From Roseiarcus sp963822215 (GTDB lineage Bacteria > Pseudomonadota > Alphaproteobacteria > Rhizobiales > Beijerinckiaceae): a stretch of DNA of 64,000 nucleotides. Positions within the stretch are counted from its first letter, which is position 1. Every line of letters begins with the position of its first letter. The DNA lies in assembly GCA_963822215.1 (NCBI GenBank), contig CAWGGX010000006.1, positions 62,001-126,000 on the forward strand, given 5' to 3'. The notes beneath the pieces were generated by a model that worked only from the letters and a program-made list of their open reading frames with translations, did not search any database and had not been told where the DNA came from. Shown piece by piece: positions 47,712 to 57,226 of this stretch. A program made the translations under genes and the position numbers.

Positions 47712-47943
47712 AAGAACCCGTCGCCGGCCGCGGCCGTCCTGTGGCGGCAGAAACGGAGCTGATATCCTGACCGTTGGGGAGGAGCGGCCGATAGTCTTCT
47801 GGTGGTGGTAACCCCGTCAAAAAACGTGGTCCATGAGCTGTTGCGCACTTGAGAGTGGTGACGCCATCGCGGCGATCCCGGTCAGGAAGTTGATCTCCTT
47901 GCGCGGCTCAGCCTCTCCACTTGAGTGAGAGGAGCATCACATC
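47712..47943 (+). ncRNA. candidate bridge-RNA leader of IS110 (speculative)
   Basis: A 232-bp non-coding leader before the transposase, repeated identically at 49309-49540 and 50906-51137. IS110-group elements are known to encode a bispecific bridge RNA in the long non-coding end, usually upstream of the transposase, that guides target and donor recognition. The length and position fit. I did not fold it, and target- and donor-binding loops were not identified. Confidence 0.35.
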
Positions 47944-49299
47944 ATGACCAAATCGAAGCGGCGCCGCGCCGAACGAGACTTCACCCCCACCCATCCTGAT
48001 GCCGCAGCGATCGATATCGGCTCAAGGATGCATGTCGCGGCCGTTCCGCCGGACCGGGACCCTGAGCCAGTGCGCGCCTTCGGGACCTGCACCGGCGATT
48101 TGCAACAGTTGGCCGATTGGTTCGAGCGCTGCGGCGTTCGAACGGTCGCGATGGAGTCCACCGGCGTCTATTGGATACCTGCCTACGAACTGCTCGAACA
48201 GCGCGGATTCGAGGTGGTGCTGGTCAACGCCCGCGACGCCAAGCACGTGCCGGGACGCAAGAGCGACGTCAGCGACGCCCAATGGCTGAGACGGCTGCAC
48301 GAATATGGGCTGCTGCGCGCCAGCTTCAGACCGAAGGGCGAGTTGGCCGCATTGCGCGCCTATCTGCGCCAACGTGAGCGCCTGCTGGACTACAGCGCCT
48401 CGCACATCCAGCATATGCAGAAGGCGTTGATGCAGATGAACGTTCAACTCCATCACGTGGTGACCGACATCACCGGCGAGACCGGGATGCGGATTATCCG
48501 CGCGGTGGTTGCGGGTGAACGGGATCCTGCTGTGCTGGCCAGCCATCGGGATCGGCGCTGCCATGCCTCGGAGGCGGAGATCGCTGCCGCGCTGGCCGGA
48601 AACTGGCGTGAGGAGCATGTCTTTGCTCTCGGACAGGCGCTTGAGCTTCACGACGCCTACCACGCCAAGGTCGTCGAGTGCGATTTGCGGATCGAAGCGG
48701 TCTTGCAGCGTCTTCGAGACGCCGCAGCCAAACCGGTCGGGCGGCTGCCGCCAGCTCGTCATCGAGACAAGACGCCCAATGCGCCGACTTTCGATGCGCG
48801 GGCGGCATTGCACGCGGTCCTCGGCGTCGATCTGACGCAAATTCATGGCCTCGGTCCTTCGCTGGCGCTGAAACTGATCGGCGAGTGCGGGACCGACCTC
48901 TCCGCTTGGCCAAACGCCAAACACTTCACATCCTGGCTATGCCTGGCGCCGGCCAACAAGATCTCGGGGGGAAAGGTGCTTTCGACGCGAACGCGGCGAT
49001 CCGGCAGCAGAGCCGCGGCTCTGCTGAGGCTGGCTGCAGTGACTGTCGGTCGCACGCAGACGGCGTTGGGCGCCTTCTATCGAAGGCTCTCCGCACGTGT
49101 CGGCAAAGCCAAAGCGGTGACTGCAACCGCACGCAAGATCGCCACCCTGTTCTACAACGCCCTCCGACATGGGATGGACTACGCCGACCCCGGCGCGTCG
49201 TCCTACGAGGATCGATATCGCGCCCGCGTTCTCGCCAACCTCCGACGACGCGCAAAGTCTCTCGGCTACACGCTGCACGAGATGCCGGCGCCGGCGTAG
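47944..49299 (+). CDS. IS110-family transposase (RuvC-like DEDD), copy 1
   Basis: A 451-residue transposase. Catalytic acidic residues are in AAIDIGSRMH (Asp), VAMESTGVYWIPAYE (Glu) and GRKSDVSDAQWL (Asp pair). The C-terminal Tnp_20-type region has IHGLGPSLALKLIGECG and LCLAPANKISGGKVLSTRTRRSGSR. The start ATG has GAGAGGAG upstream. Complete copy. Confidence 0.95.
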   Translation: MTKSKRRRAERDFTPTHPDAAAIDIGSRMHVAAVPPDRDPEPVRAFGTCTGDLQQLADWFERCGVRTVAMESTGVYWIPAYELLEQRGFEVVLVNARDAKHVPGRKSDVSDAQWLRRLHEYGLLRASFRPKGELAALRAYLRQRERLLDYSASHIQHMQKALMQMNVQLHHVVTDITGETGMRIIRAVVAGERDPAVLASHRDRRCHASEAEIAAALAGNWREEHVFALGQALELHDAYHAKVVECDLRIEAVLQRLRDAAAKPVGRLPPARHRDKTPNAPTFDARAALHAVLGVDLTQIHGLGPSLALKLIGECGTDLSAWPNAKHFTSWLCLAPANKISGGKVLSTRTRRSGSRAAALLRLAAVTVGRTQTALGAFYRRLSARVGKAKAVTATARKIATLFYNALRHGMDYADPGASSYEDRYRARVLANLRRRAKSLGYTLHEMPAPA

Positions 49300-49540
49300 T
49301 TTCTCAGGAAGAACCCGTCGCCGGCCGCGGCCGTCCTGTGGCGGCAGAAACGGAGCTGATATCCTGACCGTTGGGGAGGAGCGGCCGATAGTCTTCTGGT
49401 GGTGGTAACCCCGTCAAAAAACGTGGTCCATGAGCTGTTGCGCACTTGAGAGTGGTGACGCCATCGCGGCGATCCCGGTCAGGAAGTTGATCTCCTTGCG
49501 CGGCTCAGCCTCTCCACTTGAGTGAGAGGAGCATCACATC

Positions 49541-50896
49541 ATGACCAAATCGAAGCGGCGCCGCGCCGAACGAGACTTCACCCCCACCCATCCTGATGCC
49601 GCAGCGATCGATATCGGCTCAAGGATGCATGTCGCGGCCGTTCCGCCGGACCGGGACCCTGAGCCAGTGCGCGCCTTCGGGACCTGCACCGGCGATTTGC
49701 AACAGTTGGCCGATTGGTTCGAGCGCTGCGGCGTTCGAACGGTCGCGATGGAGTCCACCGGCGTCTATTGGATACCTGCCTACGAACTGCTCGAACAGCG
49801 CGGATTCGAGGTGGTGCTGGTCAACGCCCGCGACGCCAAGCACGTGCCGGGACGCAAGAGCGACGTCAGCGACGCCCAATGGCTGAGACGGCTGCACGAA
49901 TATGGGCTGCTGCGCGCCAGCTTCAGACCGAAGGGCGAGTTGGCCGCATTGCGCGCCTATCTGCGCCAACGTGAGCGCCTGCTGGACTACAGCGCCTCGC
50001 ACATCCAGCATATGCAGAAGGCGTTGATGCAGATGAACGTTCAACTCCATCACGTGGTGACCGACATCACCGGCGAGACCGGGATGCGGATTATCCGCGC
50101 GGTGGTTGCGGGTGAACGGGATCCTGCTGTGCTGGCCAGCCATCGGGATCGGCGCTGCCATGCCTCGGAGGCGGAGATCGCTGCCGCGCTGGCCGGAAAC
50201 TGGCGTGAGGAGCATGTCTTTGCTCTCGGACAGGCCCTTGAGCTTCACGACGCCTACCACGCCAAGGTCGTCGAGTGCGATTTGCGGATCGAAGCGGTCT
50301 TGCAGCGTCTTCGAGACGCCGCAGCCAAACCGGTCGGGCGGCTGCCGCCAGCTCGTCATCGAGACAAGACGCCCAATGCGCCGACTTTCGATGCGCGGGC
50401 GGCATTGCACGCGGTCCTCGGCGTCGATCTGACGCAAATTCATGGCCTCGGTCCTTCGCTGGCGCTGAAACTGATCGGCGAGTGCGGGACCGACCTCTCC
50501 GCTTGGCCAAACGCCAAACACTTCACATCCTGGCTATGCCTGGCGCCGGCCAACAAGATCTCGGGGGGAAAGGTGCTTTCGACGCGAACGCGGCGATCCG
50601 GCAGCAGAGCCGCGGCTCTGCTGAGGCTGGCTGCAGTGACTGTCGGTCGCACGCAGACGGCGTTGGGCGCCTTCTATCGAAGGCTCTCCGCACGTGTCGG
50701 CAAAGCCAAAGCGGTGACTGCAACCGCACGCAAGATCGCCACCCTGTTCTACAACGCCCTCCGACATGGGATGGACTACGCCGACCCCGGCGCGTCGTCC
50801 TACGAGGATCGATATCGCGCCCGCGTTCTCGCCAACCTCCGACGACGCGCAAAGTCTCTCGGCTACACGCTGCACGAGATGCCGGCGCCGGCGTAG
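49541..50896 (+). CDS. IS110-family transposase, copy 2
   Basis: The same 451 residues as copy 1 at protein level (a silent or near-silent change at the GQALELH codons). Intact. Its leader is joined directly to the end of copy 1. Confidence 0.95.
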   Translation: MTKSKRRRAERDFTPTHPDAAAIDIGSRMHVAAVPPDRDPEPVRAFGTCTGDLQQLADWFERCGVRTVAMESTGVYWIPAYELLEQRGFEVVLVNARDAKHVPGRKSDVSDAQWLRRLHEYGLLRASFRPKGELAALRAYLRQRERLLDYSASHIQHMQKALMQMNVQLHHVVTDITGETGMRIIRAVVAGERDPAVLASHRDRRCHASEAEIAAALAGNWREEHVFALGQALELHDAYHAKVVECDLRIEAVLQRLRDAAAKPVGRLPPARHRDKTPNAPTFDARAALHAVLGVDLTQIHGLGPSLALKLIGECGTDLSAWPNAKHFTSWLCLAPANKISGGKVLSTRTRRSGSRAAALLRLAAVTVGRTQTALGAFYRRLSARVGKAKAVTATARKIATLFYNALRHGMDYADPGASSYEDRYRARVLANLRRRAKSLGYTLHEMPAPA

Positions 50897-51137
50897 TTTC
50901 TCAGGAAGAACCCGTCGCCGGCCGCGGCCGTCCTGTGGCGGCAGAAACGGAGCTGATATCCTGACCGTTGGGGAGGAGCGGCCGATAGTCTTCTGGTGGT
51001 GGTAACCCCGTCAAAAAACGTGGTCCATGAGCTGTTGCGCACTTGAGAGTGGTGACGCCATCGCGGCGATCCCGGTCAGGAAGTTGATCTCCTTGCGCGG
51101 CTCAGCCTCTCCACTTGAGTGAGAGGAGCATCACATC

Positions 51138-53177
51138 ATGACCAAATCGAAGCGGCGCCGCGCCGAACGAGACTTCACCCCCACCCATCCTGATGCCGCA
51201 GCGATCGATATCGGCTCAAGGATGCATGTCGCGGCCGTTCCGCCGGACCGGGACCCTGAGCCAGTGCGCGCCTTCGGGACCTGCACCGGCGATTTGCAAC
51301 AGTTGGCCGATTGGTTCGAGCGCTGCGGCGTTCGAACGGTCGCGATGGAGTCCACCGGCGTCTATTGGATACCTGCCTACGAACTGCTCGAACAGCGCGG
51401 ATTCGAGGTGGTGCTGGTCAACGCCCGCGACGCCAAGCACGTGCCGGGACGCAAGAGCGACGTCAGCGACGCCCAATGGCTGAGACGGCTGCACGAATAT
51501 GGGCTGCTGCGCGCCAGCTTCAGACCGAAGGGCGAGTTGGCCGCATTGCGCGCCTATCTGCGCCAACGTGAGCGCCTGCTGGACTACAGCGCCTCGCACA
51601 TCCAGCATATGCAGAAGGCGTTGATGCAGATGAACGTTCAACTCCATCACGGGGTGACCGACATCACCGGCGAGACCGGGATGCGGATTATCCGCGCGGT
51701 GGTTGCGGGTGAACGGGATCCTGCTGTGCTGGCCAGCCATCGGGATCGGCGCTGCCATGCCTCGGAGGCGGAGATCGCTGCCGCGCTGGCCGGAAACTGG
51801 CGTGAGGAGCATGTCTTTGCTCTCGGACAGGCCCTTGAGCTTCACGACGCCTACCACGCCAAGGTCGTCGAGTGCGATTTGCGGATCGAAGCGGTCTTGC
51901 AGCGTCTTCGAGACGCCGCAGCCAAACCGGTCGGGCGGCTGCCGCCAGCTCGTCATCGAGACAAGACGCCCAATGCGCCGACTTTCGATGCGCGGGCGGC
52001 ATTGCACGCGGTCCTCGGCGTCGATCTGACGCAAATTCATGGCCTCGGTCCTTCGCTGGCGCTGAAACTGATCGGCGAGTGCGGGACCGACCTCTCCGCT
52101 TGGCCAAACGCCAAACACTTCACATCCTGGCTATGCCTGGCGCCGGCCAACAAGATCTCGGGGGGAAAGGTGCTTTCGACGCGAACGCGGCGATCCGGCA
52201 GCAGAGCCGCGGCTCTGCTGAGGCTGGCTGCAGTGACTGTCGGTCGCACGCAGACGGCGTTGGGCGCCTTCTATCGAAGGCTCTCCGCACGTGTCGGCAA
52301 AGCCAAAGCGGTGACTGCAACCGCACGCAAGATCGCCACCCTGTTCTACAACGCCCTCCGACATGGGATGGACTACGCCGACCCCGGCGCGTCGCATCTG
52401 GAGCTGCCGTTCTACGGATCGCGTCGGATGACGTTTGAACTCAACAAGGAGGGCTGCGGAGTCAACCGCAAGCGGGTGCGGCGTCTGATGCGCACGATGG
52501 GGATCGAGGCGCTGGTTCCGCGTCCCGGCACGAGCAAGGCCGCCCTCGGCCACAAGATCTATCCCTATCTCCTGCGCGGCCTGGCGATCACCGAGCCGAA
52601 CCATGTGTGGGCGGCCGACGTGACTTACATCCCGATGGCGTGCGGCTTCCTCTATCTGGTGGCGATCATCGACTGGGCCAGCCGGGCGGTTCTGGCGTGG
52701 CGGCTGTCGAACACCAACGACGCGAGCTTCTGCGCGGCGGCGCTGGAGGAGGCGCTGCTTCGGTTCGGAAAGCCGAGGATTTTCAATACCGATCAGGGCT
52801 CCACTTTCACCGCCGAGGCTTTCGTCGGCAAGCTCGCGGCGGCTGGCGTCGCGATTTCGATGGACGGACGCGGCCGCTTCATGGACAACATCTTCATCGA
52901 ACGGCTGTGGCGCTCCATCAAGTATGAAGAGGTGCATCTGAAAGCCTACGCCGACGGCCGCGAGGCGCGGGCCGGCATCGGCTCCTGGATGACCTTTTAC
53001 AACTTTCGGCGCCCGCACCAGGCGATGAACAACCAGATGCCGATGGCGGTGTGGCGCGCCGGCATGGACAAGACCGAGGCGGCGGCGAGGGCTGTGGATA
53101 TGCCGCTTCGCTTGGACAACGCAAACGCGTTGCCCACATACCCACAGCAGAGGCAGAAGCAGCAAGAAACGGCTTGA
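51138..53177 (+). CDS. chimeric IS110-IS3 transposase fusion (679 aa)
   Basis: Residues 1-~419 equal the IS110 transposase up to GMDYADPGAS; after 52394 the frame continues without a break into IS3 OrfB from HLELPFYGSRRMTFELNKEG through its DDE core (WAADVTYI, FNTDQGSTF, NIFIERLWRS) to the end (residues ~420-679). Only the last ~32 residues of the IS110 protein are lost, and the first ~80 residues of OrfB are absent. The fused ORF joins a RuvC-like DEDD domain to an rve DDE domain. Most likely an accident of recombination; activity unknown. Confidence 0.9.
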   Translation: MTKSKRRRAERDFTPTHPDAAAIDIGSRMHVAAVPPDRDPEPVRAFGTCTGDLQQLADWFERCGVRTVAMESTGVYWIPAYELLEQRGFEVVLVNARDAKHVPGRKSDVSDAQWLRRLHEYGLLRASFRPKGELAALRAYLRQRERLLDYSASHIQHMQKALMQMNVQLHHGVTDITGETGMRIIRAVVAGERDPAVLASHRDRRCHASEAEIAAALAGNWREEHVFALGQALELHDAYHAKVVECDLRIEAVLQRLRDAAAKPVGRLPPARHRDKTPNAPTFDARAALHAVLGVDLTQIHGLGPSLALKLIGECGTDLSAWPNAKHFTSWLCLAPANKISGGKVLSTRTRRSGSRAAALLRLAAVTVGRTQTALGAFYRRLSARVGKAKAVTATARKIATLFYNALRHGMDYADPGASHLELPFYGSRRMTFELNKEGCGVNRKRVRRLMRTMGIEALVPRPGTSKAALGHKIYPYLLRGLAITEPNHVWAADVTYIPMACGFLYLVAIIDWASRAVLAWRLSNTNDASFCAAALEEALLRFGKPRIFNTDQGSTFTAEAFVGKLAAAGVAISMDGRGRFMDNIFIERLWRSIKYEEVHLKAYADGREARAGIGSWMTFYNFRRPHQAMNNQMPMAVWRAGMDKTEAAARAVDMPLRLDNANALPTYPQQRQKQQETA

Positions 53178-53253
53178 TTCATGAAAGACAAGGGCAGGCG
53201 AGATTACACCTTAAATCCGACCTCCCGTGGTCCCACGAATAGGGTCCAGTTCA
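52395..53253 (+). mobile_element. IS3-family element, copy 3, 3' part only
   Basis: Carries the second half of orfB and one terminal repeat ending GGGTCCAGTTCA (53253), similar to but diverged from copies 1 and 2 (for example CGTGGGACC vs CGCGGGACC, plus several protein differences). OrfA and the other end are missing, replaced by IS110 at 52394. Confidence 0.88.
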
Positions 53254-53730
53254 GCCATCGCTTGCATGGGGGCCGGCGCGTCGCTGGCGGTCGCCAATCG
53301 GATTGTCGGCAAAGCTCGCATAGTGATGCCCCTCTCCATCTGCAACAAATTCACGACGAAGAGGAAATCGGCCCGCTTCGTTGCCTCGATTGAGGCCACA
53401 TCCGCTTTTCAGCGAAACCACCTTGCGCGGACGGGGCAGGTTGGTGGAGCTTTCGCTCCTTCTGGATGCTGCGTCGTTTATAACATGAAAGGCTCTGTTT
53501 TCACAGAAAAATCAAATGGCGACGGCGTCGAGAGATAAGGGGTCGCACATCCTGACGCCCAACACCTGAGTTCCCATGGCGGGTGTCGAGAGGCGGGTTG
53601 TCAGTCGCCAGCGAAAGGGCGAGTATCACCGAAAGGTTGGACGGAACGCCGCTTTCCGCGCGCGAAAGATCGAAACGGGAGCCAACTACAACGTTAACAG
53701 ATGGGGTAGTCATAGCAAGGGTCGCTGTCG
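53254..53730. other. gap without a supported gene
   Basis: About 475 bp between the IS3 fragment and the TIR-like gene. Base composition becomes more AT-rich toward the right. No clear gene; open frames here look like chance. Confidence 0.4.
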
Positions 53731-54948
53731 ATGATCATTAAGTCACTATTTTTGGCGTCTTCGTCCGAGCTGCTACCGGATCGCAGGGAGTTTGAACTTT
53801 TCATAGGTCGTCGGAATAAAGACTTGGTACGTCGGAACATCTATATCGAACTGATCATTTGGGAAGACTTTCTTGACTCTGTTTCTCAGACCCGCCTACA
53901 GGACGAGTATAATAAGGCACTTCTTGCTTGTGATATATTTGTTATGTTGTACTGGAGAAAGGTTGGACCTTATACCATGGAAGAGTTTGAGACAGCGTAC
54001 AGACATTTCAAATTATCGAACAAACCGTTATTATTCACTTATTTCAAAGATGTAGAATTTAGTTTTAGCAGCGTCAGTCGCACTGATTTCATGAGTGTGT
54101 TGGAGTTTTAGGACAAGCTTAAGGCGATGGGACATTTTTATAGCTTATACAAATATACTACTGACCTGAAGCTTCGTTTCGGTACACAACTCGATAAATT
54201 ATTTGCCGCTGGCTTTTTCAATGGTTCTAGTTCTAAAGACGATTTCAGTCATCAACGTATGGCTGAGATTAGGAGGTACAGGGCGGAGAGACTCTTGAAG
54301 GTCGAAGCAGGTGAACACCCCAATCCGGTGGGCTGGATCGGTGACATAAAGCTGGTCATACATGTTATTCCGCTCTCCTACACTGATGCGCCAAATGCCC
54401 TCCGCATTGAGAATGCTGTCGAGACGCCTGACTTGTTCCCGCCGATATGGACCGACGATCCCAATGCGTGGCGTTTAAATTCCGATGGATTTCTTGCTTT
54501 AAATAATAAAGGACTTGTAACGCATTCTACATACCTTCAGGTCTTCAGGAATGGTGTCGTGAAAGCGGTCGCCCCTGCCAACTCCTCCGAAGGCGTCGTA
54601 GACACGCAACTAATAGAACCCGCAATAGTCACTTATACGCTAAAGTATCTTCGAGGAGTGATGGCTCGCGGAATAAATGCTCCATTCGTGGTTGCAGTGA
54701 GCCTCATCGGGGTAAAAGGAAAGTTGATAACAACTTGGCCAACAGAGGAAAGGCGTTTATTATCAAGTACTCCTCATTCTGATCAAATTCATCTTGGCGA
54801 AATTGTTATCAAGAAGCAACCTGAAGATTATCAAGATTGTGCTACTCAGCTTCGCCCGCTTCTCGATCATTTGGCAAATGCAGCTGGTTCCCTTCGCTCC
54901 ACAAACTTCGACGAAGCCGGCCAATATAAACTTAAACCATTTATCTAA
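53731..54948 (+). pseudogene. TIR-like effector-type protein with an in-frame amber codon
   Basis: One frame of 406 codons with a TAG at 54109-54111. The N-terminal part (IKSLFLASSSELLPDRREFELFI..RNKDL...LIIWEDFLDSVSQTRLQDEYNKALLACDIFVMLYWRKVGPYTMEEFETA) is a widespread TIR-like/Rossmannoid domain often used by bacterial effectors. The downstream part (GHFYSLYKYTTDLKLRFGTQLDKL, then RRYRAERLLKVEAGE..NPVGWIGDIKLVIHVIPLSY) resembles the tail of AlbA_2-type proteins without the AlbA_2 core. TAG most likely replaces Gln. Lower GC than its neighbours suggests transfer. Possibly immunity-related. Confidence 0.65.
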
Positions 54949-55536
54949 CACGGTAAGCGGAATCCAAGAAATTACACCCGACGGTTGGCGCTTTGCGGGC
55001 GATTTCCTTGACCTGCCTACGGAACAAGGAGAAGCACCCCGGACGGCGTTGCCAAGCCTACCTCCCGGATCTCATAGACCCTCGGCCCCCTGACCTTCCA
55101 TTGACGGCGGGCAAGCGTCTACGAGTGATCCACGGCGGTAAAGCCTAGCAGGCTGGCTATGGAAGCGTCAGTCGTTCTCCCGGACCGGCGTCCTTGGGCA
55201 GGTTCCTGCCCGCGCAACGGGTGCTCGGGAAGGCGGGACTCGACGTTTTTCGGACGTAGCAGACGGGGTCTGTGGACGGGAGCAGTTGGGTGGGAAGCGG
55301 ACCTTTATGCACCTGATTTCTGCACTGCGTAACCTATTGATTTCGTTTACGTCAGTTCAAGCTGAAAAAGATCTTGAATTGTGAAAACACGGAATCTGCT
55401 TGACATTGATTGTCGAACCTGTGCGCTTCTGAGAGACAGTCGCCGCGCATGTGGCGACGTCGCGTCGTCAGGGAAATGTAGAGCGCCTACAATGCCCGCC
55501 ATTCAATGGACTGAGATCTCGTAATCCAATGCATCC
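54949..55536. other. gap without a supported gene
   Basis: About 590 bp with no clear gene. It probably includes the promoter of the next gene. No RNA or repeat identified. Confidence 0.4.
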
Positions 55537-56232
55537 TTGTTGCTTGGCAACATTTTATCGGCCACTGTCCAGCAGGTCTTCACTGAAATTAGCTCAAAAC
55601 CTGACGCGGGCACTAGCGACTTCGCAGTCGTGAAAAGAGCTTGGCTTCGCGCACTTCGGGATAAGTTCGGGGAACACTACAAAGGAGACGCAGGAGATCA
55701 TTATCAGAGCATCGCGGTTTTTGGTGGCAAGCCTCTGGAACCTGCAATGAGGAGGGATGGTGCTCCTATAGGCATCAAAAAATGGAGCGGCCGATGGGAG
55801 TTTCTATACGACGTTGCCGTTGTTAACGTCGAATATATTGATGCCCCTTTTGCACGCGCCACAAAAATTCCTTTAATCACGGACGCAATCTGGGTGGTAG
55901 AGTCTGAAGTGGCTGGTGACGGTACAAAAGTGGGAGAGGATGCCAGCAAGTTACGAATTGCCAGGTCAGAGAATACGCTTTTGATTGCGGCTCAGACTGC
56001 GCACGGTCGCTCAGAAAAGTGGCTTGAATTTCTAGCGAGGTGTCTGCGTGGTGTCCGCGGTGAGGTTTTCATTGCACTCGTCCCCAGTTATGCGGCAAAC
56101 TCCGCCGGGGCCGAACAATGGTTGAACAAGACAGTGACGATTATGCTCTACCGATGCGTACCAGAAAATCCGAACCCGCAGAAAATAGCATCAATCTCTG
56201 CGACCGGCGGAGAATGCGGTCGGCTAAGATAG
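55537..56232 (+). CDS. PD-(D/E)XK nuclease-like hypothetical protein
   Basis: A ~231-residue protein. The segment YDVAVVNVEYI...AIWVVESEVAGDGTKVGEDASKLRIARSENTLLIA resembles a PD-(D/E)XK core: Asp in the first strand, Glu-x-Glu in the second and a Lys in the following helix. The end (WLEFLARCLRGVRGEVFIALVPSY) is less typical. The start is uncertain: TTG 55537 or a start further in. It lies two genes into the foreign island, where restriction or anti-phage genes would be at home. Nuclease function is inference. Confidence 0.5.
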   Translation: MLLGNILSATVQQVFTEISSKPDAGTSDFAVVKRAWLRALRDKFGEHYKGDAGDHYQSIAVFGGKPLEPAMRRDGAPIGIKKWSGRWEFLYDVAVVNVEYIDAPFARATKIPLITDAIWVVESEVAGDGTKVGEDASKLRIARSENTLLIAAQTAHGRSEKWLEFLARCLRGVRGEVFIALVPSYAANSAGAEQWLNKTVTIMLYRCVPENPNPQKIASISATGGECGRLR

Positions 56233-56584
56233 TCGTTCCTGAGTAGATTGGCTTTATCTCCGTCTATACCAGACAATAAACTCTGCGAATCAGATAGTGT
56301 CCGTGAATTAACTGGCCTCAAAAACAAGAACGGGAAAGAGATATAAGAAGGTGATATATTGGCCTACCAAAAATTGATCGAGACATCATCTAGCTTCAAT
56401 CCAAAAATCGGTGAACGCATCGTGAAGAAACGGGAGACTAGGAAAGAAGAATTGCATTATTGGCAGGTTATATGGAATGAATGTGATGGATGGCGTATTT
56501 GTCGAGGAGATACTTAGTCGGGATTATGGAGGGCCATCAAAAATCACGAGGTCATCGGAAACATACACGAAACACCCGAGCTTC
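56233..56584. other. gap without a supported gene
   Basis: About 350 bp. An AT-rich stretch with no complete gene or recognisable repeat; frames present look accidental. Confidence 0.35.
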
Positions 56585-57034
56585 TCAAAGGTGCCACTGT
56601 TTGATCTTTTCATCGATTGCCTTTCGCCGTGCTTCGGGAAGTCCCTGGTAGCAGTTGTCCATCCCTCTTATCAGCACGTAAATCGCTCCAAAGATTTGGA
56701 TTACGACAACCGAGAGTTGGAATATGTCGAAATCTGAGCTGAAGTCTGAGCTAAATGCCCCACGGCCCTTCCCCGTCGCATCCCACAAGACAAGGAGTCC
56801 GAACACCAGCTCGCCCAAGCCGTAAATCAGACGGAATCGAAATCGAAAACAAAAGAGCGAGATGGCAACCACGATGCCGCCTCCAAAAATCATCTGTCTG
56901 CTTGTTCCTTCGAGCAAAGCACGGGCAGCAGCACCGGTTATCAACGCGAGCAGCGCGCCCACAAGCGGTATGCGTGGGGAACGCCTAAGATGTTCCCACA
57001 TTGCCTTAAGTCGTCGAAGCAACTGTCGCCACAA
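56585..57034 (-). CDS. small membrane protein
   Basis: A 149-residue protein with about four hydrophobic segments (IPLVGALLALITGAAARALL; MIFGGGIVVAISLFCF; LIYGLGELVFGLLVLW; FQLSVVVIQIFGAIYVLI) and a charged C-terminal tail (PEARRKAIDEKIKQW). No catalytic motif. Function unknown. Confidence 0.55.
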   Translation of the reverse strand: MWRQLLRRLKAMWEHLRRSPRIPLVGALLALITGAAARALLEGTSRQMIFGGGIVVAISLFCFRFRFRLIYGLGELVFGLLVLWDATGKGRGAFSSDFSSDFDIFQLSVVVIQIFGAIYVLIRGMDNCYQGLPEARRKAIDEKIKQWHL

Positions 57035-57226
57035 GAGAACGTTCTTTCTTGATCCGATTTTTTAGCACGCATAGCGACGGGCGAGGGAGGAAGCACATAC
57101 TCACGGACGGTAGGCTGAGTGGCACCGCTTCACCGATCACCTCGCAGAAGGAAAAGACGCTTGCAGCTTCTTCGCAATACTCGTATAATCAACCACCGCA
57201 TCATCTACATAAAGTGTTCCAACTTC

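Larger units (their letters stand above)
47712..52394 (+). repeat. tandem array of three IS110-family copies, unit 1597 bp, third truncated
   Basis: Direct repeats with a period of 1597 bp: 47712-49308, 49309-50905 and 50906-52394 (1489 bp). There is no spacer, so each right end abuts the next left end. The copies differ by only a few bases, for example GGCGCTTG in copy 1 vs GGCCCTTG in copies 2 and 3, and HHV to HHG in copy 3. Each unit has 232 bp before the ATG and ~10 bp after the stop. The array may have arisen through circle or tandem integration. Confidence 0.92.

Noticed and set aside
48022..48924. 300-codon minus-strand frame in each IS110 copy
   Set aside because: Repeated with every IS110 copy and antisense to the transposase; no motif.
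17499..54948. Amber codon used as sense throughout (stop-codon recoding)
   Set aside because: TAG interrupts four frames, but it is also the normal stop of ligD, the L,D-transpeptidase, IS110 and the DUF1214 gene. Nonsense mutation is the simpler reading.
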